From Paenibacillus sp. Soil787 (GTDB lineage: Bacteria; Bacillota; Bacilli; Paenibacillales; NBRC-103111): a DNA stretch of 64,000 nucleotides. The translations under genes and the position numbers were made by a program. Under the pieces are notes generated by a model. It saw only the letters and a list, made by a program, of their open reading frames with translations, had not been told where the DNA came from and made no database searches. How positions within the stretch are numbered: the stretch's first letter is position 1; each line of letters opens with the position of its first letter. The stretch lies in the NCBI RefSeq assembly GCF_001429545.1, contig NZ_LMSP01000044.1, positions 294,136 through 358,135 on the forward strand. The letters run 5' to 3'. This document shows, one piece after another, positions 53,633 through 62,615 of the stretch.

Positions 53633-54175
53633 GTGATTCGTATTCAAACTATTTATGCCCGTGTTCGTCATTGGTTATTTTGGTACGGAGTTTATGAATT
53701 CTGCAGTCAGAGCTGTAATGATGAAATTACACTTTATTCTGATCAGGATCAAAAAAACTATTTAGGTTATTTTGAACTTACAACAATGACAGGTCTTAAT
53801 AACTTATTGAAATACGATATGGATATTATAGGCGATGATAAAGAATATTGTGATGAGATTGAACAATTCATAAGTGGAAACCAAGATATTCACTATAATT
53901 ACATATACCCAAGGGACTCAGAAGATGTATCTCGCCAAGTTTCTCATTTTGCTCCTACAAATATAGAGGGCTATAAACCAGTCTATATTAATATGTGGAC
54001 AAAATTATCTAAATCTTGGGATATTAATGAGATTAAGAAAAGCGTGAGAATACTTGCAAAAGATTTTTTAGACTTGAATATAAAAAATGTTGAAATGATA
54101 GAAATTCCAACGTATACAGAAACAAAATTATCGTACGAAGAAGATTATAAGCCTTTCATAAGAAAAGTTGATTAA
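53633..54175 (+). CDS. Hypothetical protein, AT-rich
   Basis: 180 residues, acidic, rich in Tyr, Asp, Ile and Asn (VRHWLFWYGVYEFCSQSCND, NYIYPRDSEDVSRQVSHFAP, LAKDFLDLNIKNVEMIEIP). No motif or membrane segment recognised. The GTG at 53633 overlaps AAAGGTGG, so a start at a nearby ATT is possible. Base composition is much lower in GC than the eut genes. A CTAACCGG unit follows right after the stop (54177). Confidence 0.55.
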   Translation: MIRIQTIYARVRHWLFWYGVYEFCSQSCNDEITLYSDQDQKNYLGYFELTTMTGLNNLLKYDMDIIGDDKEYCDEIEQFISGNQDIHYNYIYPRDSEDVSRQVSHFAPTNIEGYKPVYINMWTKLSKSWDINEIKKSVRILAKDFLDLNIKNVEMIEIPTYTETKLSYEEDYKPFIRKVD

Positions 54176-54273
54176 ACTAACCGGAAAAATGATTGAATTG
54201 TAGAGGATAATTGAACGAACATGAAGAGAGAACAAGTAACAAGACGTGAAACAAGTCATCTGTAAAATAATAT

Positions 54274-54389
54274 TGTCGGGTGACAAGAACATTATCTCAT
54301 TAAAAGTCGCATAAATTGCGGCTCTTTTATTTTATGGGATAAAGTTCTTGTCAAAACCAAATGACAAGAACTTTATCCCATTCCCGACA
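54274..54389. repeat. Complete TGACAAGAAC inverted-repeat element
   Basis: TGACAAGAACATTATCTCAT (54281-54300) and its inverse ATGGGATAAAGTTCTTGTCA (54334-54353) enclose a GTCGCATAAATTGCGGC hairpin. A further TGACAAGAACTTTATCCCAT (54362-54381) follows, and TGTCGGG/CCCGACA bound the whole. This looks like a small MITE and may terminate the flanking genes. Confidence 0.65.
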
Positions 54390-54545
54390 GATGGTTGGGG
54401 TGAATGAGGTGGATATAGAACCTCCTAACCAGAGGGGTTTCTAAGATTTGAGACCACACTTTTTGACAAGCAGTCAACCCGTTAAACGGTTCAGGCAAGT
54501 TGCACAGGAGGTTACCGTTAGGGATACTGCAAAGCAGTCTAGGAT

Positions 54546-55172
54546 TTATAAGTATGAAATAGCTTCCTGTGTTGTCCAAGTAGCACTGGCAAATGCTTTG
54601 TAATTCGTAACGGCTGCTTGAAAATCCCTTTCACTAATTGTTGCCGTGGCATCGTATACAATAGCTGTTTCAAACCCATTCTCGATTAGATGTCTCATAT
54701 GTGACTCTACACAAATGTTTGAAAGTACTCCTGCAATGATCGTCTTCTCTTTTCTATGTTGTCGCAACTGATATACCAAGTCATTTGTTTGTGGACTAGC
54801 AACCTTGTGTGGAGTTGAAACTACGGTTCTCCTATCAAAAATATAAGGTTTGAAAGAATGAACAAAATCAGCTCCAACAGACGGTGGTGTATACTCATTT
54901 GCCTTTTGATACATTTTAAGACCTAATAGCATACTTTGTTCATTTCCTGTAAATTGCCAACCATAATCATGAGGGTATAAATAATGGGGTGATATGAAAA
55001 GTTGGTATCCTTTATTCAGGGCAGCTCTCATTAATAGCTCAAGGTTTTGTATAGTGTTGTTTTGCTCAATATTATCTTTTGTCAGATGATAGCCTTTCCC
55101 CCCAGGACTCATAAAGTCATTTTGAGGGTCTGTAATTACAATTGCGGTATTATTGGGATGTGGTTTAAACAT
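54546..55172 (-). CDS. Isochorismatase-family cysteine hydrolase
   Basis: 208 residues of the isochorismatase-like hydrolase fold: AIVITDPQNDFMSPGGKGY (catalytic Asp), a central FDRRTVVSTPHKVASPQTND with Lys candidate, and the nucleophile Cys in AGVLSNICVESHMRHLIENG. Substrate unknown; relatives act on isochorismate, nicotinamide or N-carbamoyl compounds. The second in-frame ATG, behind AAGGAGG, is taken as the start. Confidence 0.85.
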   Translation of the reverse strand: MFKPHPNNTAIVITDPQNDFMSPGGKGYHLTKDNIEQNNTIQNLELLMRAALNKGYQLFISPHYLYPHDYGWQFTGNEQSMLLGLKMYQKANEYTPPSVGADFVHSFKPYIFDRRTVVSTPHKVASPQTNDLVYQLRQHRKEKTIIAGVLSNICVESHMRHLIENGFETAIVYDATATISERDFQAAVTNYKAFASATWTTQEAISYL

Positions 55173-55360
55173 CTTTTTTTTCCTCCTTCCCAACTTCATT
55201 TACAGCCATTTATATGTCATTTGCAGTTTGTCTAATGTACGTTGCTTAAAGAGTTAGTGTGCAACTTTCACAATTGGTTGATTTTGACGATGTTTTTTGT
55301 CTGGAATGGGATAAAGTTCCTTGTGATTTATGACATCAAGTATTAAAAACATCTGTTTCT

Positions 55361-55540
55361 TCAATTGCACCATTCCATCACTGCCTTCTCCTCGTATGAA
55401 GGTGAGTTCGACACATCGACGACAACCTGAGCGCCATTAAGCGCTTCGGCCTGCCCCTCGCCGGTGACGGCATTGATCCCTTTGGAAGGGATGCCGCCAC
55501 GGCTTCATGGCCAGTCATCTTGTCATATTTTTGGAGTTTT
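55361..55540 (-). pseudogene. NmrA-like SDR fragment
   Basis: Minus-strand frames read MTGHEAVAASLPKG and, after a shift, INAVTGEGQAEALNGAQVVV, DVSNSPSYEEKAVMEW. These are an N-terminal segment of an NmrA-type NAD(P)-binding protein. Both ends are missing. Such genes often neighbour SigJ-type sigma factors, which fits the sigma fragment next to it. Confidence 0.65.
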
Positions 55541-55587
55541 CCTATAAGGAAATCAGAAAGAGAAAGGATACGGATAGAAGTGGGAAA

Positions 55588-55883
55588 GAGCTGTATAAGC
55601 AATATAAAGTGCTGCTGTTTAAGCTAGACTACCGGCTGAGGATCGGTTTCCGATGCGGAGGATGCGGTGCATGACGTGTTCCTGAAGATCTATGACGTAC
55701 CGCCGGAGAGGCTTGCCGAGCCGAAGACTTATTTATGCAAGATGGTCACGAACTGCTGCCGGGATTTGCAAAAGGCGGCGCGAAAGAAAGTGGGAGCAAT
55801 ATTTCGGAGACTTGCTTTTTGAGCCGTTTCTTAGTTCGAAAGATTCAATGGAAACATCCGCTATTCGCGACGATCTCTTGTAA
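55588..55883 (+). pseudogene. SigJ-type ECF sigma factor, N-terminal half
   Basis: Across two frames it reads ELYKQYKVLLFKLDYRL, GSVSDAEDAVHDVFLKIYDV, PPERLAEPKTYLCKMVTNCC and EQYFGDLLFEPFLSSKD, ending SAIRDDLL then stop. This is sigma region 2 and the linker of a SigJ-like ECF factor, with frameshifts near 55640 and 55790. Region 4 is absent here but appears at 59938-60546, beyond the ger operon. Confidence 0.75.
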
Positions 55884-56070
55884 GCTGGGGTGGGCATTAC
55901 GATTTCACCAGCTCACAAAAAAAATCTTTAATATTTGTATGGGTGTATTTATACTCATTTCCTTGCTGTTCTTTCTTTCGCTTGTTGCTTTCACTGGTGA
56001 CGAATTTAAATAAATCGGCGTCGCTTAGGTGATCTACTTTTGGCAGTGGTACAATAAATCAGTTTCTGAA
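55884..56070. other. Left junction region of the ger insertion
   Basis: Contains TACGATTTCA at 55898-55907, repeated in the same orientation at 59962-59971 beyond the ger operon. A short hydrophobic frame (FNICMGVFILISLLFFLSLVA, read in two parts) near 55930-56010 could be a small membrane peptide but has no clear start signal. Confidence 0.4.
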
Positions 56071-57165
56071 TTATTTGACAACATTAGATTTAGACCTTAA
56101 TGCAATGCTAGTAATTATAAATAGTAACGGGATATAGGCAAAGATGAAATAAAATCCTAACTCATGTATGAATTTTTCTAAAGCATCGATCTTCGTTCGT
56201 TCGTTAAACGTAAGCGCGACGATGAAAAGGGCCGCCAGTATAATAGGTAATGACAGTCGAGGTTTAAGCGTAGTAACTCTTTTCATAATTCTTGTACAGC
56301 ACCAAATAGGGATACAAACCGTCGGGATGATAACCATAAGCCACATAAAAATATAAAAATATTCGAACCTTGCAATGAAGGATAACTCAATGATTTTCGA
56401 CATCGCCAAAATTGGCCATAGAGTATGTTTCAGTAGTCCCTGACTAAAATACATTAGGGTTACAATGATAATTGCCGTATATTTGAATGTAGTGAATAGC
56501 AAGGCGAAATGCGCCCATTTTACGTTTTTTTCGGGTAATTTTAAGAAAGGAAAGTAAATAAGCAAAGCTTCAAGTCCGAAGAAAATGAAACTGGATGATT
56601 TAGAACCTTTAAGCAAATCAAGAAAAGAATGATTGAGTAAAGGCAATAAATTATGGAAATTGCCTTGTCGAGTCGGGAAGTAAAGCAAAAAGAGTATAGG
56701 GATCAGAGCCACGTAAAAAAAGCTAAACCCGGCAACAACCCTGAACCCGCCGGAAACGACATAAAATATCACGCAAATTAAGAACCCTGCCATAGCCCAT
56801 GTTCTAATGGTTGGAAATACCCACACTTGAATGATTTCAATGTAAGCTCGGAAGTAAAATAGAGCCATTATGAAATAGTATCCGACTAATAACAGAGAAA
56901 CGGCATTGCCTATGAATTTGCCGAAAATCGTTCGATGTAAGTCAATTACGTCTTTAGCTGGATAACCGAGCATCTTATAAACCATCCAGATGATTAGATG
57001 CAGGCTCAAACCCATGAGGATAATCGATATCCAAGCATCTTGATCGGCATCCCCAAGGACAAGACTTTGAAAATTTAAAATGTTAGCGGCAGCTTGGGAA
57101 ACGCTGATTAAGAAAAATACAAAATATCCGGAAATCGTGTAATTTTCCTTTACCTGATTCTGCAC
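56071..57165 (-). CDS. gerKB: Spore germination permease, GerKB/GerAB family
   Basis: 364 residues with ten predicted membrane helices of the APC-like GerAB family: YTISGYFVFFLISVSQAAAN at the start, DVIDLHRTIFGKFIGNAVSL, FPTIRTWAMAGFLICVIF and SSFIFFGLEALLIYFPF. The B subunit binds the nutrient germinant. The start overlaps the stop of the upstream gerKC by one nt. The A-C-B gene order matches gerK-type operons. Confidence 0.87.
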   Translation of the reverse strand: MQNQVKENYTISGYFVFFLISVSQAAANILNFQSLVLGDADQDAWISIILMGLSLHLIIWMVYKMLGYPAKDVIDLHRTIFGKFIGNAVSLLLVGYYFIMALFYFRAYIEIIQVWVFPTIRTWAMAGFLICVIFYVVSGGFRVVAGFSFFYVALIPILFLLYFPTRQGNFHNLLPLLNHSFLDLLKGSKSSSFIFFGLEALLIYFPFLKLPEKNVKWAHFALLFTTFKYTAIIIVTLMYFSQGLLKHTLWPILAMSKIIELSFIARFEYFYIFMWLMVIIPTVCIPIWCCTRIMKRVTTLKPRLSLPIILAALFIVALTFNERTKIDALEKFIHELGFYFIFAYIPLLFIITSIALRSKSNVVK

Positions 57166-58223
57166 TAATGTCCAACCCCTGAGTGTAAAATAATAATCTT
57201 CGTTTTAACTTCAAAATCCAGATTAGGATAAATTGTTCCATAAAATACGTTCTCTCTATAATTTCTATGCTGCCACCTATATTGCTCTCCGAAGCCGATA
57301 GGATCGACGTTGTTCTTTTGTAATCGGATTAGCATCGTTTTGATTTCCGATGATAATTTATCTTCGATTTGCTTCTTTACTTCATGCAAATCGTCTTTTT
57401 TCTGAATGTTAATTTTTTTCGGAATTTCTCTAAGCGCTATGGTTAATTCAAGAGATATCGTTGTCTTTCCGTTTTGCGCAATGGCTATGTTGCTCTTTCC
57501 GCTTAGAATGATAAAGGAATACATATCTTTTGGACCGGTCATGAAATCATATTGGCCTGTCAGGGCTTTGTCTTTAAGAAACTTTACATATAATCCTTCT
57601 TCGTTGGTCAACCAAAGCTTTAATTCGTCTCCTTTAAAGACGGCGATACCATCCATATGCAATATGCCCTGATCTTTATTGATAACGGGTAAATAAACAT
57701 CCTGTCCTTCTCCATAATATTGATTTACGAATGAATGATAATTTGTCATCGGCGTATTCCCATTGTTCATATTTTGTTCGATAAGCTCAGTCAAGAAAAA
57801 GGGTGGTTTTTTTGAGGTTTCGGATATGATTGAGCTTGCATGTTGTTTTGTTATAACAATGGTAGCATTGCTGCTTTTAATGAAATCTCGATTGATGTAG
57901 TCGGCAAGCTCAGAGATGGCTTCTCTTGCGAATTTTTCGCTAATTACCAATGTGCGCATTTGTCCCAATTCGACAGGTTGAGAAGACTTGGTAGTTAGGG
58001 CTGTGAAAATCCCGTACATATTTTTCGACTCCGCGGTTATCGGGGATACGGATTGTTGCCGAGAAGCTTTTATATACGTTGGATAAGAAGCGCTCAACTT
58101 AATTGTCTCGCCTTCGATGTCTACGCCCATACTTTGGATGATATTTATCCGGTTGACTATCCGTTCTTGCGCGCAACCGGATAATAGGCAGCAACAGAAG
58201 AGAGCTAGGATATGCTCTTTCAT
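57165..58223 (-). CDS. gerKC: Spore germination lipoprotein, GerKC/GerAC family
   Basis: 352 residues. Signal peptide ILALFCCCLLSGCAQERIVN with lipobox LLSGC. The GerAC domains follow with INRINIIQSMGVDIEGETIK, RTLVISEKFAREAISELADY and FLTELIEQNMNNGNTPM. It is anchored to the outer face of the spore inner membrane and completes the receptor. GGAGG lies 8 nt before the second in-frame ATG, chosen over the longest frame. Confidence 0.9.
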   Translation of the reverse strand: MKEHILALFCCCLLSGCAQERIVNRINIIQSMGVDIEGETIKLSASYPTYIKASRQQSVSPITAESKNMYGIFTALTTKSSQPVELGQMRTLVISEKFAREAISELADYINRDFIKSSNATIVITKQHASSIISETSKKPPFFLTELIEQNMNNGNTPMTNYHSFVNQYYGEGQDVYLPVINKDQGILHMDGIAVFKGDELKLWLTNEEGLYVKFLKDKALTGQYDFMTGPKDMYSFIILSGKSNIAIAQNGKTTISLELTIALREIPKKINIQKKDDLHEVKKQIEDKLSSEIKTMLIRLQKNNVDPIGFGEQYRWQHRNYRENVFYGTIYPNLDFEVKTKIIILHSGVGH

Positions 58224-58249
58224 TATTTCATCCTCCAAACTGCATACCA

Positions 58250-59734
58250 CTATTCATTATTATAATCGTCGCCGATATCTTTATTTTTTTGTACGGAATA
58301 TCTTTTTGTCGAGAGCGGACGCGGAGTAAGAAATCGTCTAGAAGTAAGGGTGAAGGAAGAGCGTATAAAACTGTCGCTGAAACTGTTGTGGCGAAAAGGG
58401 AACAGGGGTACAATATATGGCGCACCGAGCGATTTCAAACGCAATAAATGGCCTAAAATAAACATTAACCCAATCATTATGCCTAAACCACCGCAAAAGG
58501 ATGCCAAGATAATCAATGGAAACCGCAAAAAGCGTATCGTATTGGATATTTTAAAGATAGGCGTGGTAAAGGAAGCCAATGCCGAAAGAGAAACGATGAT
58601 AAGCAAAATATTACTGGTTAAACCGGCTTGCACAGCTGCTTGCCCAAGTATGATACCTCCTACAATGCCCAACGTTTGACTGACTTTTGTAGGCAATCTC
58701 GAACCGGCTTCGCGCAACAACTCGATGGTTATTTCCAAGAACAGGACTTCCAACACAGGAGGAAAGGGAACGTTTGCTCTAGATTCAATAATCGGACCTA
58801 AAAGATCCCTGGGAATGACGGTGTAATGAAAGGTAAGAATCGCAACATAAAAGGAGGTAGCCAGTATGGAAAACGTAATCCCAAAATAACGAATGAGACG
58901 AAAGAACGAACCCATAATCCATGGCAAATAGTAATCTTCGGGAGAAATGATAAAGCTAAATAAGCTCGTGGGTCCCGTAATAATAGAAGGAGAACCGTCG
59001 CATATAATGGCTACTTCCCCGTTTAACACAGCATACATGATTCTGTCCAGGCGTTCACTGGACAAAAATAACGGGAAGGGAGAATTCGAGTTGTCAGTGA
59101 TAAGTTGTTCCAGAAGAGAAGTTTCAAATACCACGTCAAAATCGAGATCCATGAGCCTCTGCCTTGCCGTATTGACATGTTGAGGATTCGTAATACCCTC
59201 TAAATAAGCGATTACGACTCTCGTTTTTGACATAGAACCAACGATGAGTTCCTCAAATTTAAGTTTTTCGGTTACAAGCCCTCTTCGAAGTAAATTCAAA
59301 TTGGTATCTATATTTTCGACAAAACCGACCTTCGGACCGAGTACGCTGTATTCATTTTCGGTATCATTATGATCACGATGGCCCAGTTTTAAATCCGCGA
59401 TGCCCACTATAAGTCCTTCATTTAGATGGGGATCCAGTTGAAGAAAGATTGAACCGCGAACCAAGCTTTGTAAAATTTCTTCCAGGTTTGAAGTAACTTT
59501 GATTCCATCAATGGGAATCAAAGCTTTCAAATCATCCAAATTTTTGATTTCATAATTCGGGATTTGAAAAAAAGAGAGTAAATCATGGTGAAATTGTTCA
59601 TGGTTTATAAGCGTTTTATAGTAAGAAAAATGAATAAGATTATCTTTTATATTTATGGTTGTTTGCAGAAAATCATCTGATTTTGAGATCTCTTTTAAAG
59701 ACTTATGTATATTTGGGAGCAAACGACGTACCAC
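58250..59734 (-). CDS. gerKA: Spore germination receptor subunit, GerKA/GerAA family
   Basis: 494 residues. The soluble N-terminal part includes VIAYLEGITNPQHVNTARQR and VAIICDGSPSIITGPTSLFS. About five membrane helices follow with AILTFHYTVIPRDLLGPIIE, VPFPPVLEVLFLEITIELLR, EAGSRLPTKVSQTLGIVGGI and ILGQAAVQAGLTSNILLII, all hallmark GerA stretches. GTG start. First gene of the three-gene receptor operon. A basic tail ends the protein. Confidence 0.9.
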   Translation of the reverse strand: MVRRLLPNIHKSLKEISKSDDFLQTTINIKDNLIHFSYYKTLINHEQFHHDLLSFFQIPNYEIKNLDDLKALIPIDGIKVTSNLEEILQSLVRGSIFLQLDPHLNEGLIVGIADLKLGHRDHNDTENEYSVLGPKVGFVENIDTNLNLLRRGLVTEKLKFEELIVGSMSKTRVVIAYLEGITNPQHVNTARQRLMDLDFDVVFETSLLEQLITDNSNSPFPLFLSSERLDRIMYAVLNGEVAIICDGSPSIITGPTSLFSFIISPEDYYLPWIMGSFFRLIRYFGITFSILATSFYVAILTFHYTVIPRDLLGPIIESRANVPFPPVLEVLFLEITIELLREAGSRLPTKVSQTLGIVGGIILGQAAVQAGLTSNILLIIVSLSALASFTTPIFKISNTIRFLRFPLIILASFCGGLGIMIGLMFILGHLLRLKSLGAPYIVPLFPFRHNSFSDSFIRSSFTLTSRRFLTPRPLSTKRYSVQKNKDIGDDYNNE

Positions 59735-59758
59735 CTGTCTAAGAAAAATTACTCGTTT

Positions 59759-59789
59759 TATTATGAAGTTCTGATGTTGAAGTTATACC
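59759..59789 (-). promoter_or_regulatory. Candidate forespore (sigma-G-like) promoter of gerKA
   Basis: On the minus strand GGTATA, an 18-nt spacer and CATAATA lie 25-55 nt before the gerKA GTG. The -10 resembles the sigma-G consensus CATNMTA; the -35 matches four of six positions of TGAATA. Germination receptor operons are normally transcribed by sigma-G. Confidence 0.35.
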
Positions 59790-59937
59790 CTTTTTTTAAT
59801 AAAAGCGCAATCGGGCAGGGGATCTATAAATTGCTCTTGTTTTTCTTCGATCCAATATTTTTGAGATTAATGTCACACATGAACTTCGCCAGTTGTCATA
59901 TCATTGAACCAAAATGCATTTGAAACAGTAAAACTGA

Positions 59938-60546
59938 AGACATCACCCACATGAGACACGATACGATTTCATATTTTCATATGCTTTTCTTATACTTATG
60001 GATAAACTGATACCTTTGGAGCGAGCTGTGTTTATATTACGAGAAGTCTTTGCATATGAGCATAGTGAGATTGGCGAAATGTTCAACAAAACAGAAGTCA
60101 ACTGCCGTAAGATCTACAGTCGTGTCAAGAAAAAAGTAGCTTTATTATCTTCCGAGAATGTTGAAATGGCACCCTCGCATCGACTTGAGGAAAAGGAATT
60201 GGTTACTCGCTTCATTTCCGCTCTTTCGAATGGGAATATTCAATCAGTGGTGAACATGTTAACCGAAGATGTAATATTTATTGCCGATGGTGGCGGGAAA
60301 GTGTCCGCCGCAATTAATCCTATTTATAGTAGAGAACGTGTTCTGGTCATTTTAAACGCTCTTTCGTCAAGTCGATTCCCTCAATCAGAAGCAAAGCAGG
60401 TCGAAGTCAATGGTCAGCCAGGGATATTATTAACAAAAGATGGCATTCTAACGGGGGTCATTTGTTTTGAATGGGATGTCCAATCGATGACCGTACAACG
60501 AATTTACTTTATTGTGAATCCAGATAAATTACAACATGTAAACTAA
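59938..60546 (+). pseudogene. SigJ-type ECF sigma factor, C-terminal half
   Basis: The frame opens without a start and reads SYAFLILMDKLIPLERAVF, then ILREVFAYEHSEIGEMFNKT and NCRKIYSRVKKKV (region 4), followed by a SnoaL-like domain (LVTRFISALSNGNIQSVVNM ... AINPIYSRERVLVIL). It continues where the fragment ending RDDLL at 55880 stops. An ATG at 59998 could express region 4 plus SnoaL alone. The two halves bracket the ger operon. Confidence 0.75.
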
Positions 60547-60595
60547 ATCAAATAGATCGTGGACATTATTTTTCGTTCGTTAAGGATGAAACACT

Positions 60596-60841
60596 TTGAA
60601 CATATGCAATTGTCCGGTTTGCCTTGTTGGTGTTGTTAAGCCTTTTGGTTATATTGAATTAAAGGAAGGACCGTTGGAATTCAAGCTTAGTCGATTTCCA
60701 CCTGACAAAAAGACGGCTATTACCATCGGGATATGTAGTAGGGAACCTTGTCAGCATATAGGAATGGGGGCAACAAAGAAATCCACTACACTGGCCAAAA
60801 GTCTATTAAGGGAGCTGGTTTTATCCTTGGAAAAAAATTAA
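60596..60841 (+). CDS. Small Cys-containing hypothetical protein
   Basis: 81 residues from a TTG with AAGGATG upstream. The start MNICNCPVCLVGVVKPFGYI suggests a CxCxxC metal site; a later CSREPCQHIGM adds two more Cys and a His, and the C-terminus is basic and helical. No family recognised. It lies between the sigma fragment and the CMD gene, both on the same strand. Confidence 0.45.
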   Translation: MNICNCPVCLVGVVKPFGYIELKEGPLEFKLSRFPPDKKTAITIGICSREPCQHIGMGATKKSTTLAKSLLRELVLSLEKN

Positions 60842-60920
60842 ATAAAAAATCGTTTTATGTCACACATTGAAGGTGCCAATTGTCTTAATATTGTATCAAA
60901 AAAATAGGAGGTATATCGAA

Positions 60921-61400
60921 ATGACACAGCGAATTAATTATATGCAGCAATCACCAGAGCTTTTCAAGAAAATGATGGAGTTCAGCAACGCAGAGAAGGA
61001 AAGTGCAATTGAAGAGAAAATCCTTGATCTCGTTCACATCAGGGCATCGCAAATAAATGGGTGCGGATTTTGCTTGGACATGCACGTTAAGCAAGCGAAG
61101 ATTCATGGAGAGAGCGAGCTTCGCCTTTATCATACTTCGATTTGGAGGGAATCCAATCTTTTTGATCCACGTGAAAGAGCTGCGCTGGCTTGGACTGAGA
61201 TCCTGACCAGTCTGCCTGAACACGGTGTGCCAGACGAAATTTATGATGGCGTTTGTGGTCAGTTTAGTGAAAAAGAAATCTCTGACCTGACATTCTCGAT
61301 CATGGCGATTAATGCTTGGAACCGAATCAATGTAGCATTTAAGACTGTGCCGGGTTCGGCTGACGCAGCATTTGGGTTGAAGAAAGCTGGACTGAGCTGA
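60921..61400 (+). CDS. Carboxymuconolactone decarboxylase (AhpD-like) family protein
   Basis: 159 residues with the AhpD/CMD core: EKILDLVHIRASQINGCGFC and LDMHVKQAKIHGESE provide the CxxC...H redox motif (CGFCLDMH). LFDPRERAALAWTEILTSLP and FSIMAINAWNRINVAF complete the family pattern. Likely a peroxidase-like or thiol-redox protein. TAGGAGGT lies 9 nt before the ATG at 60921. CMD-family genes typically accompany SigJ-type sigma factors, so this is part of the original sigma locus. Confidence 0.88.
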   Translation: MTQRINYMQQSPELFKKMMEFSNAEKESAIEEKILDLVHIRASQINGCGFCLDMHVKQAKIHGESELRLYHTSIWRESNLFDPRERAALAWTEILTSLPEHGVPDEIYDGVCGQFSEKEISDLTFSIMAINAWNRINVAFKTVPGSADAAFGLKKAGLS

Positions 61401-61517
61401 CCAAAATTTTCTGCGCCGCCATGGCACTTTCGGCCAGCTTAATTGCAGCGGCAATCTTGCGAACGTTCGGGCAATGGGCAACGAATGTAAAAGACTATTA
61501 GAGAAATGAAATGGAGG

Positions 61518-61547
61518 AGACCTGACGGTAGTGTATTCAGGTCTTTT
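61518..61547 (+). terminator. Intrinsic terminator after the CMD gene
   Basis: AGACCTGA/TCAGGTCT stem with an 11-nt loop and a short T tail. Confidence 0.72.
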
Positions 61548-61609
61548 CGGTTGTTCACTAAGGTTCCTATATTAAGACATCTTACTTGGATAGTGCGGCA
61601 TCTTCATAA

Positions 61610-61792
61610 AAGCCGGTTCAAGTCATCGATGCAATAAAGTATTTTTACGAATGGGATAACGTACACAGAGGGGTTCATACCTTGGGCTCATGTGCGACCG
61701 ATGCCTACTCTTGCGAGGGAAAAAGTTGCTCATTTTATTCATGCGCGATCGGAGCAGGAAATTATCTTCACCCGCGGAACCACATCAGTAAA
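61610..61792 (+). pseudogene. Cysteine desulfurase (SufS-type) fragment
   Basis: Reads KPVQVIDAIKYFYEWDN, VHRGVHTLGSCATDAY and, after a shift, REKVAHFIHARSEQEIIFTR followed by GTTS, an internal N-terminal piece of a SufS-type PLP enzyme. It is cut off on the right exactly where the GTTCTTGTCA repeat begins. Confidence 0.65.
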
Positions 61793-62075
61793 GTTCTTGT
61801 CATCCGACAATATTGTAAGAGGACAAGAACATATATCTATAGAGATCCGCGCTCAGCGCGGATTTATTATTTTATGGATGTAAGTTCTTGTCTTTTTCGC
61901 AAGACAAGAACTTACATCCTTTACCAATACTGGACAAGAACAAACATCCTTTGCCGTGGTGGAGTTCAACGCATCATAATTCATATTTAAGAAGTGTTAC
62001 ATATAACTTTTGCCGTAAATATAGACAAGAACTTATATTCTTAGCTGATTTTTTGGACAAGAACAAAGTATTATT
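61790..62075. repeat. Array of GACAAGAAC repeats
   Basis: An inverted pair around hairpin GATCCGCGC-TCA-GCGCGGATT (61790-61920), then further direct copies of (A/G)GACAAGAAC about every 30-90 nt (near 61822, 61902, 61932, 62024, 62055), most followed by an ATCCTTT-like tail. It lies between the sufS fragment and the IS110 relic. Confidence 0.6.
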
Positions 62076-62117
62076 GCCATGGCATGAAATTTTACAACAA
62101 GAGGTGATTTGTTAACC

Positions 62118-62515
62118 TTTACAATTCTCAATCAGACGGTCAAAATCAACGCATTGAACGAATTTCCACATCTCACCTTGTTGTGGGTATAGATATCGCG
62201 AAGGAAACTCATGTAGCACAAGCAACTAATTTCCGCGGCATCTTACATTCTCAAATACAATTGAAGGATTCGAATTATTAGAACGATGGATCGAGGGAAT
62301 TAGGGAGAAACACCGCTTAAAGGCTCTCATAATCGGCATGGAGCCGATCGGACATTAGTGTACGACTGCAGAATCGGATCATTCGTTGGTTAGACATTCG
62401 GTTCCTCGAGTATTTCTCGGTGTTTAAAGACTGGACCTGCAAACATTCCTTAGCTACTCTTAAGAAATTTCCTTCTACGGCAATCCGATGGGCCCGATGC
62501 TGTTGACCTCCTCGG
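62118..62515 (+). pseudogene. IS110-family transposase remnant
   Basis: Reads HLVVGIDIAKETHVAQATNF (the first Asp of the RuvC-like DEDD site), then LKALIIGMEPIGH with the Glu, and after a deletion LQNRIIRWLDIRFLEYFSVF and KHSLATLKKFPSTAI. The frame is broken several times and the C-terminal Tnp20 part is missing. Confidence 0.8.
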
Positions 62516-62530
62516 GACAACTGCGACGGT

Positions 62531-62570
62531 AAAAAAAATCGCTCTTTCCGGTCTCAAGACGGGGAGAGCG
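62531..62570 (-). terminator. Terminator-like hairpin, minus orientation
   Basis: CGCTCTCCCC/GGAAAGAGCG stem with a run of eight T after it on the minus strand. No minus-strand gene ends here now, so it may be a relic or act as a leader structure of the downstream monooxygenase gene. Confidence 0.5.
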
Positions 62571-62615
62571 AATAAATATTATTATAGAGGTTATTCGTCT
62601 GGGGAGGATGAGATC

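Noticed and set aside
61822-62065. CRISPR array from the GACAAGAAC repeats
   Set aside because: The repeat is short, spacing is irregular, copies occur in both orientations and no cas genes are present.
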